Shown here: positions 37,040 through 47,900 of the stretch, in pieces
Numbering within the stretch: position 1 is the stretch's first letter
How the letters are laid out: each line of letters opens with the position of its first letter
DNA from: Scenedesmus sp. ARA3
Taxonomy: Eukaryota > Chlorophyta > Chlorophyceae > Sphaeropleales > Scenedesmaceae
Assembly (NCBI GenBank): GCA_004335835.1
Contig: RWJK01001863.1
Location: 219 to 64,218, forward strand
Length of the DNA stretch: 64,000 nucleotides
Direction of reading: 5' to 3'
Program-made: the position numbers and the translations under genes
Notes under the pieces: generated by a model
What the model saw: the letters and a program-made list of their open reading frames with translations, nothing else
What the model was told of the DNA's origin: nothing
Database searches by the model: none

Positions 37040-38723
37040 AATGGCAATCAGTTTGCAGGTGCGCCTACACACATTGTGGATGTGGCACCACCAGCCAGCA
37101 ATGTGGAAGTTTGTGGCACAGGCTCAGCACAGGCACCAGCTCAAAGCAGTAAAGGTGGTGCGCCAGCTGCAGCTTAGAAAGGCCCTTGATGCTTAGCTCA
37201 AGTGCCGCAAGCACAAGCATTGATGCTATTGAAGCTGACAGCACAGGAGCTGCAGCCAGCAGCAAAGGCGCTGCAACTGGCAGCACACACGCTGGAGCTG
37301 GCAGTGCAGGCGCGAAGAGCAGCAGCACAGGCAGCTGGAGTGCTGGTCAGGCAGAGCAGGCAGCATCAGTTGTTCCTCAGCTGCAGTGGCGCATGTTCTG
37401 GGCGAAGGTGTGGGTGACGGTGTTTGCTTACGGCTTTGATGCATGCGCTGCACTGGTGTTCACCCTGGCTGTGCTTGGCACGGTGCAGCTGGCTGTGCTG
37501 CAGGGCTTAGCAGTTGCAGGAGTCACACTGGGCTCCATATGCTACTTCCTGGGCTTGGATTTTTTGCCGCCAACCATGGCTGCTTACGCAAAAATGCAGT
37601 TTCAAGGGAGCGAGGAGGCAGATCTTGTCAGGGCAGCGGCAGCAGCAGCGCGCTGCAGCATTGCAGCTGCAGAGCTGTCCAGAAGCACATTCTTACAAAG
37701 CTGTCGTTTGGTGATGACCCAGGTTCACACAAGATAATATCACTAGTCATGAAGATTCTGCCGTTTTGCTACATAGCATTGTATGTGCTGACGCTCTCGC
37801 TTGAAGCTATCCTGGGTCATGCATCTGCCCTTGACTCATATGCCAGCGCGAGAGTAGTCATTGACGCATTCACCTTGTATGCATGCATTGTGCCACTTGT
37901 GTTGCACGGTGCCTCTGCTTTAGTGGCGGTAGGTGCAGTCAAGCTGCGACTGCGCAAGCCAGAACGGCCGCCTGCGCATGATTCACGTGGCATTGCACGA
38001 TTCAGTGGTCTGGGTGACTTGCCGGCTGTGTGGGCATGGCAGTGCTGGATAGACTTGGCAGCAAAGGCTGCAAAGGTTATGGGAAACAGCAAGCATTCTG
38101 TTATTGAGCAAGGTGAAGCTGCTGGCAAGGACCCAGCAGCAAAGCATATACAAGCACCAGGAGTGCTCAGCCCTGCTGAAGTGCAGCTGTCCATTATTGC
38201 ATCAGTTGACCGGTTTTTCAATGGCTCCTGGCTGATGTTTCAGGTGTACTTATTGACTGAGTGGATCCGGATCGTGCTGCTGATTGCAGCGGCGTGCATT
38301 GCTGTGTCCTGGCGGACGTCTGCTGCTGACGGCAGCTCTGCAAAAGGGCAGACTGCGCCAGACTATATGCGGGCGGCAGTTGCTGTTCTGTCTTTGGCAG
38401 TCACGTACATCAAGTCAGTGCGCGACAAGTGGCGCTTGCTTGGGCGTGGCATGCAACAAGCATCCTTTGCCGGTGCAGTCGTGCTGCAATTTGAGCACCA
38501 GCTGCCAGCACAGCACAGGTCAGCTGCCCCGAAGCTAAAGTACATGAACAGGTTCGGCAGCTTTGTGGCGCGCTGGTGGACAGTCAAGGCAGCATTGCAA
38601 GGCATGTCAGATGATGAGCTTGCGTCTGCCGAGGTGCAGCAGCTGCTGCTGGTAGTGCAGGAGGTGGTGCGCAGGGCCAACAAGGCTGTGATGGCACAGA
38701 ACCTGTACGCGTGCTACCTGTGA
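36950..38723 (+). pseudogene. Multi-TM protein paralogue B, with frameshifts and stops
   Basis: Homologous along its length to paralogue A but spread over three frames. The N-terminal part (ATG 36950, a Gln run, then THIVDVAPPASNVEV aligned to A's IIVDMSAPEG) stops at TAG 37175-37177, with another in-frame TGA at 37187-37189. The next part is open from about 37189 in another frame through the first TM pair to AAYAK near 37592. Between 37591 and 37605 one base is missing relative to A (11 versus 12 nt before AGGGAGCG). Similarity then continues in the third frame to the stop at 38721-38723, ending VQQLLLVVQEVVRRANKAV and CYL. The last ~370 codons are intact, including RWWTVKAAL where A has the stop. 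It could be a decaying gene, a gene with unseen introns, or an assembly with indel errors. No introns are evident. Confidence 0.6.
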
Positions 38724-39410
38724 GTCGCAAGGGTGCTAGCCGACTGTGCACATGGCACATACCATAAAAGGTGGCCCTGTTGTGCTTTGAATGAGCAGTG
38801 GCAGCGTGCTCAAAGCTCTGCATGTGGCTTCTTGTACTACATAAACTGTTGTGCAGCAGCAGGAGCTGCTGCTGTTCAGCTCAAACTTGTTGCCAGCTGT
38901 GGTTGTGTACGGCACACATTTTGCAGTACTGTTGAGCTGTGTGTGAGTGCTTCATGATATGCATGGCAAGCTAACCTTTGTCCAGTAGTCACATTGGGAC
39001 TGAGCACTGTCCAGAACGACGTGTACCTTGTAGCCAGTTGTTATGGATGACTGACCAGCCTGCAGTCACTGCTACTCCGCGCTGCAAACTGCGCATTGGT
39101 CAGGACTGGCGCATCTGCTGCGCAGCTTGGTTTGTTGGCGGGATTGTACATGGTTGCTAGCTAGGCTGATCATTAAGCACATTGCCCTCGTTTGCAGCAA
39201 GTACACGCATGTACTGCCGCATATGCGGCTGGCACACTCATCAGTATGTGCTCAGCCTGCACCACGTAAAGAGCCATGTCAGCACCCAAGTCGGAGCGTG
39301 GGATAGTTTCCCGCCAGATATTTCCCACCACAATGGTTCTTGAACATAATCAAATTACATATCTGATCCATTGTTTGATCTGCAAAAATCAAGCCATAGC
39401 ATCACCGCGC
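38724..39410. other. Intergenic, convergent genes
   Basis: Between paralogue B (+) and PYROXD2 (-). No supported coding frame. Confidence 0.4.
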
Positions 39411-39414
39411 TGCC

Positions 39415-39465
39415 TCATGCTGTGGGCCACCAGGGCATCAGCCCCATGTCCTTCACGCAGTACTG
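39415..39465 (-). repeat. Tail echo of the PYROXD2 last exon
   Basis: A second copy of the exon end including the stop codon region (GTGGGCCACAGCATGA on the minus strand). It lies 126 bp downstream of the real stop at 39541, in the 3' UTR. Confidence 0.6.
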
Positions 39466-39503
39466 CCAATCACTAGCAGCCACGGTAAAACATAATCGCC
39501 TTG

Positions 39504-39508
39504 TTACA
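39504..39508 (-). promoter_or_regulatory. TGTAA poly(A) signal candidate for PYROXD2
   Basis: TGTAA on the minus strand, 33 nt past the stop codon. Pentamer and position suit a chlorophyte signal. Using it would exclude the tail echo at 39415-39465 from the mRNA. Confidence 0.4.
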
Positions 39509-39540
39509 AAAAAACCCAAGCCACGCTAAACTGGGCTGCT

Positions 39541-39676
39541 TCATGCTGTGGGCCACCAGGGTGTCAGGCCTATGTCCTTCACCACACAGCCTGCAGAGTT
39601 GTGCCCCGCACAGCCAGCCACAGAGCCACCCGGGTGCGTGCCTGCAGAGGCCGAGTACAGTCCCTGCAGCGGCAGC

Positions 39677-39713
<37 letters not shown>

Positions 39714-42700
39714 GCCCCCAATTGGGAAGGCACCAAAGAGGTTGACAAATGCACATGTGGAAGACGACAAATGCACAGGCTGCATTTCCGTCTAGGCCAG
39801 TGAAATCAGGCCCGAACCATGCCAGATCATGCCACACATGCAGTCTGCAATAGTACGACACACGGCCAATGCAGAGCATAGGCGATGGTGCACCTGCCTT
39901 GAACGCTTGCATGTGTTGAGACGACGGCACCTACCCTTGACGCATGCAATCAACAGCCTAGTTGTGTGCATGTGCATGCGCACGTGCAAGCCCACCTGGA
40001 TGGGTGTGCTGTGTCTGCCTCGCCGTACCGCATGTGCCAGGAGGTCGGCACCCACTCTTCAATGCATGCAGTGAACTGCTTGCAGGCCTGCTAGCTAGCT
40101 GGTTGTGTGTATGCAAATGCTGACTGCCTCACCTGTATGGGTGTGCGGTAGGGGAAGCGCTGGTCAAAGCCGAATGCATTGTCTATGTGGTGGATGTGGC
40201 CTCTGCTGATGCCAAATCACAGTGACGCCGAACCCAACATGCAGGTTGCAAGAGTACGGCACACAGCCAATGCAGCGCATAGCCAGCAGTGTACCTGCCT
40301 TGCCAAATCTCTTCGTGTCTGGAAGACTCCACCCACTCCTTGAATGCATGCGGCAGAACATCCAAGCTCTGTGCATGCTCACGCGCACGGCTCACCTGGA
40401 TGGGTGTGCGGTAGGGGAAGCGCTGGTCAAACCCAAAGGCGTTGTCTATGTGGTGGATGTGGCCCCTGCTGATGCCAAAGTAGGACTCAATCTATGCCTG
40501 TTGCTGGCTTGTTGCTTCCGCAGCAACACACGCTGCTGAGTACAGGGCACATAAGGCAGTGCACATGCTAATCCCTTTTTCAACAGCGCAGTAAGCTGCC
40601 GTGTAGCAAAGAAACACGGTTCTGTGATACACACCATCGCGCGCTTCTTACCTGGATGGGTGTGCGGTAGGGGAAGCGCTGGTCGAAGCCAAATGCGTTG
40701 TCTATGTGGTGGATGTGGCCCCTGCTGATGCCAAAGTAGGACTCGATCTTGGGCGGCGTCAACGTCATGCGGTCAACCACCAGGTCAGACGTGCCTGCGG
40801 CAGCGGCACCACCAGCAGCAGCAGCAGCAGCAGCAGCAAAGAGCAGTGCAGGGCGCTCTGGAGTGTGACAGTGGGCTGGTGGCAAGAACACGCGAGCAAT
40901 GCGCATGTTGCAATATCAGCGCGCACCTATCAGCAGCCGCAGATACACCCCCAAAGCAGCAACCAAAGCAGCCAAATCCTGCGTACACGCACCTGGTGCG
41001 AAGGTGTCCACTATGTCCAGCAGGTGCTGCGTGTACCGCTCCTCCTCTGCCTCCCAGCTGCTGCCAGCCAGCTGGTACGGCACCCACTGCACAAACAGCG
41101 CGCTGCTGTGGTGGCCAGCCTTGTCCTGCAAGCGCCAGCAGGCAGCAGCAGCAGCAGCAGCAGCAGCAGTGCTCAGACATGCCAGTGGCGGCAGCAGCAG
41201 ATGTAAGGCAGCGATGCCAGCCGCAAGCAGACGATGCGCATGAGCCTGGCCTGGTATGGGCGGCTTCCATGATGCACGATAAAGTGAAGTGCAACAAGGC
41301 ATTAAAACAAATTGAAAGCAAGCCAATACTGCAGCCAGCAGCCGTGCAGGCTGGAGCCCACCTGCACTGATGGGTCGTTTGTAGTGTGGAAGTACCTGCG
41401 GACGCAGCACAAACAGTAGCAACAGGTTCGACAAGCTGACCTGAGCGGTTGTGGTGATGATGACTGTGCCGTTGATCTGCCGATTCCACCATTGACAGCA
41501 GCTGGAGCATCAGCACAGCGCTCAAGTGTGTCTCTTTCATCACACTGCCCAGCCACTCACCACTCTATGGTTGGGAAGTCTGGGAGCCGCCCCGCCTGCA
41601 CGTCTGCAAAGCCTTGTGTCAGTGACTGCATCACGTGGTGCTCGTCAGGCAGCAGATGCGTGGTGGTAAGATGCTGGCCCCGCGCCTCAGGCAGGCACCT
41701 GAAACGAGGCAGGCCCTTGAGCGCTAGGTTGACCTAAGGCGCCAGCAGCAGCAGCAGCACCAGGCGCAGCAGTGTGCTGCCGTTGTGAGTTGACGAGCCG
41801 CGTGGTACACGCCACACTACAGGGTTGCGATAGCGGACAGTGTTGAAAGAGAGGCAGCTGTTCAGCTGGTGGCATAGCAGCAGCGGCATTGGTGCTGGTG
41901 GCAGATATCAGTGCCGAGTCAGCAGCAGCAGCAGCAGCAGCTGATGTGATGCCAATGGCATGGAGCTACACAAGAAGCTGCTGGCACACTCAAGCAGTGA
42001 GCACGTGTGTTGCTCCTCACGGTGCAGCCAACTACAGAGTACTGGCGTTTGCATGCAGTAGCCAAAGCGGAGGCCTATAGTTACGAAGCAACACAACGCC
42101 TGATGCCCGTTCACCTTCATGGTGGTGCCGTCCTTCTTGCGTGAGTCCAAGAAGGTGTTGAAGTCATCACTGGCAGGAGGCAGTGCAGGCAGCGGCAGCA
42201 GCAGCAGCAGGGCTAGTCAGAACGCCGCAGTTGTTCATATCAACGGTGTGTTGGGCACATGCAGGCGCGTCCTGGTACTCGAGCGTGAGCAGCAGACCAG
42301 CAAGAGTTTGACATGATGGCTGCGCTGAAATGCGCTGCAGTAAAAGGCGCTGCATCCTTGCAAGCCGCAGCTGGATGCATGAATCTTGGCTTGCAGAGTG
42401 GCACCACACATGATGAATCTTGGCTTGCAGAGTGGCACCACACATGATGAATCTTGGCTTGCAGAGTGGCACCACACATGATGAATCTTGGCTTGCAGAG
42501 TGGCACCACACATGATGAATCTTGGCTTGCAGAGTGGCACCACACATGATGTGCAACAGCGCGCAGGAGCATGCTTCACCCAGCTGCTTCACCTGAAGTG
42601 CTCCTTGCCTGCCAGTGTGCGCAGCCTGAACGGGTCAGCGTTGACCACCACGCAGCGCGCATCCACGCGGCTGCCATTGCCCAGCACCACGCCTGCGGCA

Positions 42701-43120
42701 TTGCACGCAGCACGATCGTTGTCAGCTGTTAAAAGTTTGCGGGCATGCAGCAAACTGCTGTGGTGTGCCATGCACATGTGTTAGCTACAGGCCTGTTGCT
42801 GCTGAGAGATAATCTGTGGAAGCTTGTTGATGGTGAGCTTCAGTCTGCAAACACCATTGTGCATCCCCTGCCTGTTGCAGTGTGCGCAGTAGTACTACCT
42901 TGCACGCAGCAGTTCAATGCTAGGCATCACGGCAGACGGCTGCAAACCAGCAGCCGCACCTGTCGCGCGGCCGTCCTGCACCTCTATCTGCTGCACCGCT
43001 GCGCCTGTGTGGATGTGGGCGCCCGCCTGCCTGGCTGCTGCAGCCAGCTGCTGCGTGACTGCCCCCATGCCTCCCTCCACAACCATCCAGGTGCCGCCAG
43101 AGTTAGGCAGCCGGCACTGC

Positions 43121-43163
<43 letters not shown>

Positions 43164-43754
43164 TCACATAGTTTTTAGTGTACGCTTGCAATGTAATGTC
43201 ATGCCCATGCGTCCACCCATCAACATCCAGGTGCTCAAACTTGGGCGGCCGGCACTGCAGCCCAGCCAAGCAGCAGCAGCTGCTGCTAGTTTGCAGCCCT
43301 CACAGCAACTTGCAATGCAATGCTCACTCTCCTTTTCTCCTAATGGTCCTGATGGTGCCAAGACCCACATGTAACTATCCTCTCACAAAATGCAAAGGCA
43401 CATCAATGCTGCCGCCTGCCCAGGTGCACCCAGGGCTGCGCATCCAGCTTTAGGCCAACAGCTTGTCGTCATCGGCACCAAAAGCGGCATCAGCACAGGC
43501 AAGGGCGTAGACAGTGTACACCCAGGCATGCACATTTATGCCCGTGCTTGCCCAGCCCAGCGCAACTTTGGGATTTTTATACAGCAAGCACAACGCAGCA
43601 TCCTATCCCAGCTCACCATGTTGTGCACCAGGAAGTTCATGCCGGTCCCTGGTGTGTCCCAGCTGCCATTGAGCCCGCTGAAGCCGTCAGTCACACCATA
43701 CATGGCCCGCAGAAGGTCTCCAGCAACGTACAAAGCAACAAGCAAAGTTAACAC

Positions 43755-43786
<32 letters not shown>

Positions 43787-46082
43787 GCAGGCACGCAACA
43801 ACGCAACCGTGCACCGCGTGTTTCAGATATCAGTGAATCAAGCACTCTTAGCAGCGGACTCACCATGTTGTGCACCAGGAAGTTCATGCCAGTCCCTGGT
43901 GTGTCCCAGCTGCCATTCAGCCCGCTGAAGCCGTCAGTCACAGCATACATGGCCCGCAGCAAGTCGCTGCGGAAGCCAAACCGGTCCAAGTAATGCGAGA
44001 CAGGCTGCCGGCACAGGTTCACGAAGGTGTTGCGCAGGCCTGGCCGCACAAAGCGCTCCGCTGTCTCCTCGAGCGACAGCGGCTCAGCGAGCCAGGTGGG
44101 AGCAACATCCTCACGCAGCGCGTCCATCTCGGCCTGTTGACAGCATCAGCAGAGCAGCAGGAGGGTTGCAGTATTGCTGTGGCTGAGCAGTGGCTGAGGA
44201 GACCATTGCAAAGTTGATGACTTCCTCGAGTGGCAGCGGCTCAGCCAGCCAGGTGGGAACAACATCTTCTAGCAGTGCATCCATCTCAGCCTGTCGTGCA
44301 GCAGCAGAGCAGACGACGTGCAATCATGCACCTGACAAGCACACTGAAGCCAGCGGACCAGCACGTTACTCGTGCCACGGTGATGAGTGTGTGGCATTTG
44401 CAGCAGCACACCCTTGCGCTGCCTGTTGACGAGTTCACAGTGCACCAAACGTAGAGCACCTGCAGCGCCTTGTGTGCCTGCCAGTCGTCGTCTGAAAAGA
44501 AGTCCACAAACTGCTGGTGCATGGAGGCCTCATCTGAGCCAAACAGCAGGTAGCGGCTGCCTGCAGTGCACAAGTGGCGACAGCAGCCGCAGCGGCAGCG
44601 CAGGGCAGTGGTGGCAGCAAGCAGGTGGGAAATGACCAGCTTTGCTGGAGGCAAGTGATGGTTGCTGAAGATTCGTGGTACGTGCTGAGGACTCAACTTC
44701 ACACCAGGCGGACATGTATGCACCTCCAGCCAGTGGGCCATGCGGGCAGCCGGCATGTTGCTTCCAACATCTCAGAGCATCTGTCAGCAGGCAGGCTGCT
44801 GGCGCTGCTGCAGATGGATCTGCTGCTGTGCAGCAGCGCACCTGTAGTTGGCAGGAAGTAGTGGGGGTCTCTGCGTTTGAGGGGCAGCTTCAGGCCCAGC
44901 ACCTGCAGCAGCAGCAGCAGCAGCAGCAGCAGCACCACCACCACTTGCTTATGTGTTAGGGAAACATATCAACAAGATTCACACGTGCACCGTCAGTCAA
45001 CATGCACACCGCGCACTGCACCCTCTGCTGCCGCAAGCAAACTTGTGCAAGCAAACTTGTGCGAGCAAGCGGAACATTAGAGTGCAGCGCTGGCGGAGCC
45101 TGTTGCCACCTCTTTGGACCAAGCGTGGCGGCATGATGCACAGTGTGTCTCAGCAGTCTCAGCTCTTAGGTTTACAGATGAAAATGTCAAGCAGTCTGCT
45201 GAAGTTCACAGCAGTACGCTGCCTAGCCCACCTGCAGCAGCTCTGGCGGCATCACACCCAGCAAGTACGCTCCTGCAAGCACCATCATCATCAGCAAACC
45301 GGGCAGCGGAGTTTCAACACGCTTGAACCACAGGTGCAGAGGGTTATGCAGCCATCTGCATTGTTGAGGCGGGAAATGTCTTGCCGGGTTTGCTTGCAGC
45401 ATCTGCAAGGCTCACAGCATGCATTGGAAACATGCCTTGGCTCGTGCCATGCTTGCTGCTGCAGTCGCGCCTTGACAGCTGCTCAATCATGCTCAGCAAG
45501 AAGGGCGCGCAGGCTAAATGTCATGCATGCACCTATGCTCGTGCTTGTGCTGGTGCTGCTCTGCTGCAGCTGCTGCTGGCTCTGTCACCTGTGCTATGGC
45601 CCAAGCCTGGCACTTTGGGGAAGGGATGCTCTGTCCTGCAAGCACCTCCAACAACATTCTTCTCCTCAAATACTTCCACCTGCAAGCAGCGCAGGACGTT
45701 GTGTGCGTGCGTGTTTCCTGTTTCTGCAGGCCAAGAGGCGCTGCTGAACAGGTGCTTGCAGCATGCAGGACACAACTTACCACAGCTGCACGAGCCTGGC
45801 AGATCGAGCACTGCTACTGCAGCTTGCAGCATTGAAACTGATGAGCAGGCTAAACGTGCAAAGATCCAGCTTGGCACCACGCCCTGTGCACTGCTGGTGC
45901 TGCTATCAGTTGAAAGCCCTACAGTAGAACGTGCTTGCCTTGAGTCCCTGTCTCGCCAGCAGCAGGGCTGCGACAAGCCCATTGTGACCAGCTCCTACTA
46001 TACAAACATCTGCTTTTCGTGTACCACTGCAGAACGTTCGAGCACAGTGTGGCAGGAGCGAATAAGCAGTTCTCCGCAACAT
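39541..46082 (-). CDS. PYROXD2: PYROXD2-like FAD-dependent oxidoreductase, mitochondrial
   Basis: Fourteen-exon model: 46082-45939, 45679-45589, 45272-45232, 44902-44842, 44560-44460, 44133-43864, 43116-42960, 42692-42593, 42169-42115, 41733-41561, 41395-41362, 41125-40993, 40794-40652 and 39663-39541. All phases close, giving 541 aa. The N-terminus MLRRTAYSLLPHCARTF is a basic, acid-free presequence, followed by the Rossmann motif VCIVGAGHNGLVAALLL and the FAD ribose Glu in EVFEEKNVVGGA. Other marks are the SWDTPGTGMNFLVHNM block, SGGTWMVVEGGMGAVTQQLA, GTTMKVNLALKGLPRF, ESYFGISRGHIHHIDNAFG and the C-terminal FAD motif SAGTHPGGSVAGCAGHNSAG. This matches PYROXD2, a CrtI/phytoene-desaturase relative found in mitochondria; its substrate is not settled. 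Intron 1 has a GC donor (AAG then GCAAGC). Introns are loaded with truncated copies of adjacent exons. Confidence 0.87.
39985..40496 (-). repeat. Three tail echoes of the PYROXD2 penultimate exon
   Basis: Copies of the 3' half of exon 40794-40652 (IESYFGISRGHIHH onward to RTPIQ) with their GT donors end at 40396, 40133 and 39996; the real donor follows 40652. The first echo covers about 100 bp at high identity, the second about 95 bp, and the third only the last ~15 bases. All lie downstream of the intact exon in the transcript sense. Confidence 0.8.
42381..42550. repeat. Perfect 5 x 34-bp minisatellite
   Basis: Five identical 34-bp units, each starting GAATCTTGGCTTGCAGAGTG, in the PYROXD2 intron between 42593 and 42169. 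The lack of any mismatch points to recent expansion. There are no spacers, so it is not a CRISPR array. Confidence 0.95.
43226..43254 (-). repeat. Head echo of the PYROXD2 exon at 43116
   Basis: CTGCAG followed by TGCCGGCCGCCCAA resembles the real acceptor and exon start (CCGCAG, TGCCGGCTGCCTAA). It lies 138 bp upstream in the transcript sense and decays after about 30 bases. Confidence 0.55.
43345..43390 (+). repeat. Copy 3 of the dispersed ~30-bp element
   Basis: GGTGCCAAGACCCACATG followed by TAACTATCCTCTCACAAAA, nearly identical to the copy at 1909. It lies in a PYROXD2 intron, antisense to the gene. Confidence 0.55.
43617..43725 (-). repeat. Tail echo of the PYROXD2 exon 44133-43864
   Basis: About 105 bp repeating the last part of the exon (DLLRAMYGVTDGFSGLNGSW through LVHNM) with a GTGAGC donor. 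It ends 247 bp downstream of the true donor. One visible amino-acid difference (A to G). Confidence 0.85.
44237..44290 (-). repeat. Head echo of the PYROXD2 exon 44133-43864
   Basis: Acceptor plus about 54 exon bases (AEMDALLEDVVPTWLAEPLP, against ALREDVAPTWLAEPLS in the real exon). It lies 157 bp upstream of the true acceptor in the transcript sense. Confidence 0.8.
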
Positions 46083-47300
46083 GTTCCTGCAGCTAGATCA
46101 GCCGTGCATTAGTTCGCCGACGTCTTCGTGACACTTGAATGATCAACGGACGACCAGCAGCCAATACGCTGGACAGGCATAAGTGAGTCCTTCACTTTTG
46201 ACAGTAACAGTTGGGTCACACTGCAGGTCACCCTTTTCAAACCCAGTCACATCAAAAACTTTCAGCGACACACGCATGTACAAGCGTTGCAGAAGCCAGT
46301 GACCGACAGCTTGCAAACAGTCAGCTTCACATCATTCTCTTGCCCCCCCCCCCNNNNNNNNNNNNNNNNNNNNNNNNNNNNNNNNNNNNNNNNNNNNNNN
46401 NNNNNNNNNNNNNNNNNNGCACAAAAGCAACACCGTGTTGCACCGTGCGCCAGCAAAGATGCGACATTTTTGTTCACATCTACCACACTGCGCAGTGCAA
46501 ACTTCCAACAGCAATGCGACAAACAAGGAGCACGCCTGTTTCAGCGCGCACTTGGAGGCACAACAATAGACAGCCGATAAGTCAGGTGTGCATGCAGCAT
46601 GCTTGCAAATGATATGCAACTATGTTCCGCACAATGTCAGCACAGCAACCCGCAGCAGCAAACTGCAGGCATGCACATCAGGCACCGGCTTACTGCTGCT
46701 ACAACAAGAAAGAGGTTGAGCTGGCAAGATGCAGCACAGCAACACGCGCAAAACAATAACCACTAAGCAGCAACCCACAAGCGTCACATGCGCCCAGGAC
46801 AGTAAGCCAAGCACACACATCTGCATGCGCTCTGCTACCTGAAAGATCAGCTGAACATGAACAGAGCCGCTGCTTGTCGTGCTGTTGACCAGGCCAGCTG
46901 CTTTGTTGATGTAGCAGGCACATGTCGAGCTGCTACCGCTGCCAAGATTATGTGCCGGCTGCATGAGCTACTGCTGCTGCTGGAACACGATGCACGCATG
47001 CCTGGATGCATTCTTGGTAGTGATGGATGCCGCTGCTCAGCCAAGAGCAACAAACTGACAAAATGCATCTTGAACAGGAAGCAGGCGTTGCCATGCTACG
47101 ACAGCCAGAGCCTGCATGGCAGGTTGTCAAGGCGCCAGCCATACAGCGCCTACGCAGCTGCTGGCAACTGCTGCAGCAGTTGCAGCTGTTGCTGTTGCCC
47201 TGTTGCTGCAACGCCTGCAGGAATGCCAAGACGACGTGTTCCAGCCGTGGCTGTGGCACTTTTTGTTATCGCTGCTTGGATGCTAGCTGGGCTGCTTGTG
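46083..47300. other. Intergenic with assembly gap
   Basis: Upstream of PYROXD2 and downstream of ARFRP1, both on the minus strand. It contains a poly-C run and 65 Ns. No supported gene; the 46.6-47.3 kb part is ordinary low-complexity sequence. Confidence 0.45.
46354..46418. other. Assembly gap (65 N)
   Basis: A run of N directly after a 10-base or longer C homopolymer. The homopolymer or repeat next to it may have blocked assembly; true size unknown. Confidence 0.99.
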
Positions 47301-47900
47301 CTATCGCCGCCGAGCTGTGACGTGGTAGCGGCGTGGGCTGCGCTTCACTGCCTCAACCAGCCACTTGATGCCATCAACAAGCCCCTGGCCTGTGTATGCT
47401 GAAGCAGGCTGCACTATGCATGGTATGCTGTCCATCTTGCCCAGCCCAAAGGCCTCTGACACCTCCTGCATGTCTACTGCTCCTTCTGCGTCCTGCTTGT
47501 TGGCAATCAGCAGTAGTGGGGCACCCACCAGCTCGCGTGCGCCCAGCGCCTTATCCAGAGCCACTTTAGCTTCGTCGAAACGCTCAGGATCCGTCGCGTC
47601 CACGACGAACACAAGCCCATGTGTCTCGGCGTAGTACTTGTCCCAAATCGAACGCAGTCCCTGCTGCCCGCCTAGGTCCCAAAACACTAGCTGGCTGTTG
47701 AAAGCTTCCATCTTCCCCACGTTGAGGCCAACTGTGGGCATAATTTGACTGGGATCCATGCCCGGCAGGTCCGTCAGCAGCTGCTTGAGCTTCTCCAGCA
47801 CATTGGTCTTGCCTGACTTGTCTACACCCAGTATGAGCAGGTGAAACTGGTCCTTGCGGCAGAGGTGCTCAATGCAGCCTGAGAAAAGCGTGAACATCAC
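47301..47900 (-). CDS. ARFRP1: ARFRP1-type ARF-related small GTPase
   Basis: One exon, 199 aa, typical ARF length. The start MMFTLFSGCIEHLCRKDQFH matches ARFRP1 (yeast Arl3), which lacks the ARF Gly2 myristoylation site and is N-acetylated instead. Motifs: P-loop ILGVDKSGKTN (ARFRP1 usually has A-G-K-T-T, so Asn follows the P-loop Thr here), switch I region IMPTVGLNVG, switch II WDLGGQQGLRSIWDKYY, NKQD and the SAYTGQG loop. ARFRP1 acts at the trans-Golgi, recruiting ARL1 and golgins. The absence of introns is odd beside its multi-exon neighbours and may indicate a retrocopy, but the frame is intact. Confidence 0.92.
   Translation of the reverse strand: MMFTLFSGCIEHLCRKDQFHLLILGVDKSGKTNVLEKLKQLLTDLPGMDPSQIMPTVGLNVGKMEAFNSQLVFWDLGGQQGLRSIWDKYYAETHGLVFVVDATDPERFDEAKVALDKALGARELVGAPLLLIANKQDAEGAVDMQEVSEAFGLGKMDSIPCIVQPASAYTGQGLVDGIKWLVEAVKRSPRRYHVTARRR

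Noticed and set aside
37591..37605. Programmed ribosomal frameshift in paralogue B
   Set aside because: A run of A is present, but other lesions in the same gene make decay or sequence error simpler.
42381..42550. Possible CRISPR array
   Set aside because: Units are directly tandem with no unique spacers, and the host is a eukaryote.
46354..46418. Gap hiding the PYROXD2 N-terminus
   Set aside because: The Rossmann exon and presequence were found at 46082-45939, so the gene is complete without it.
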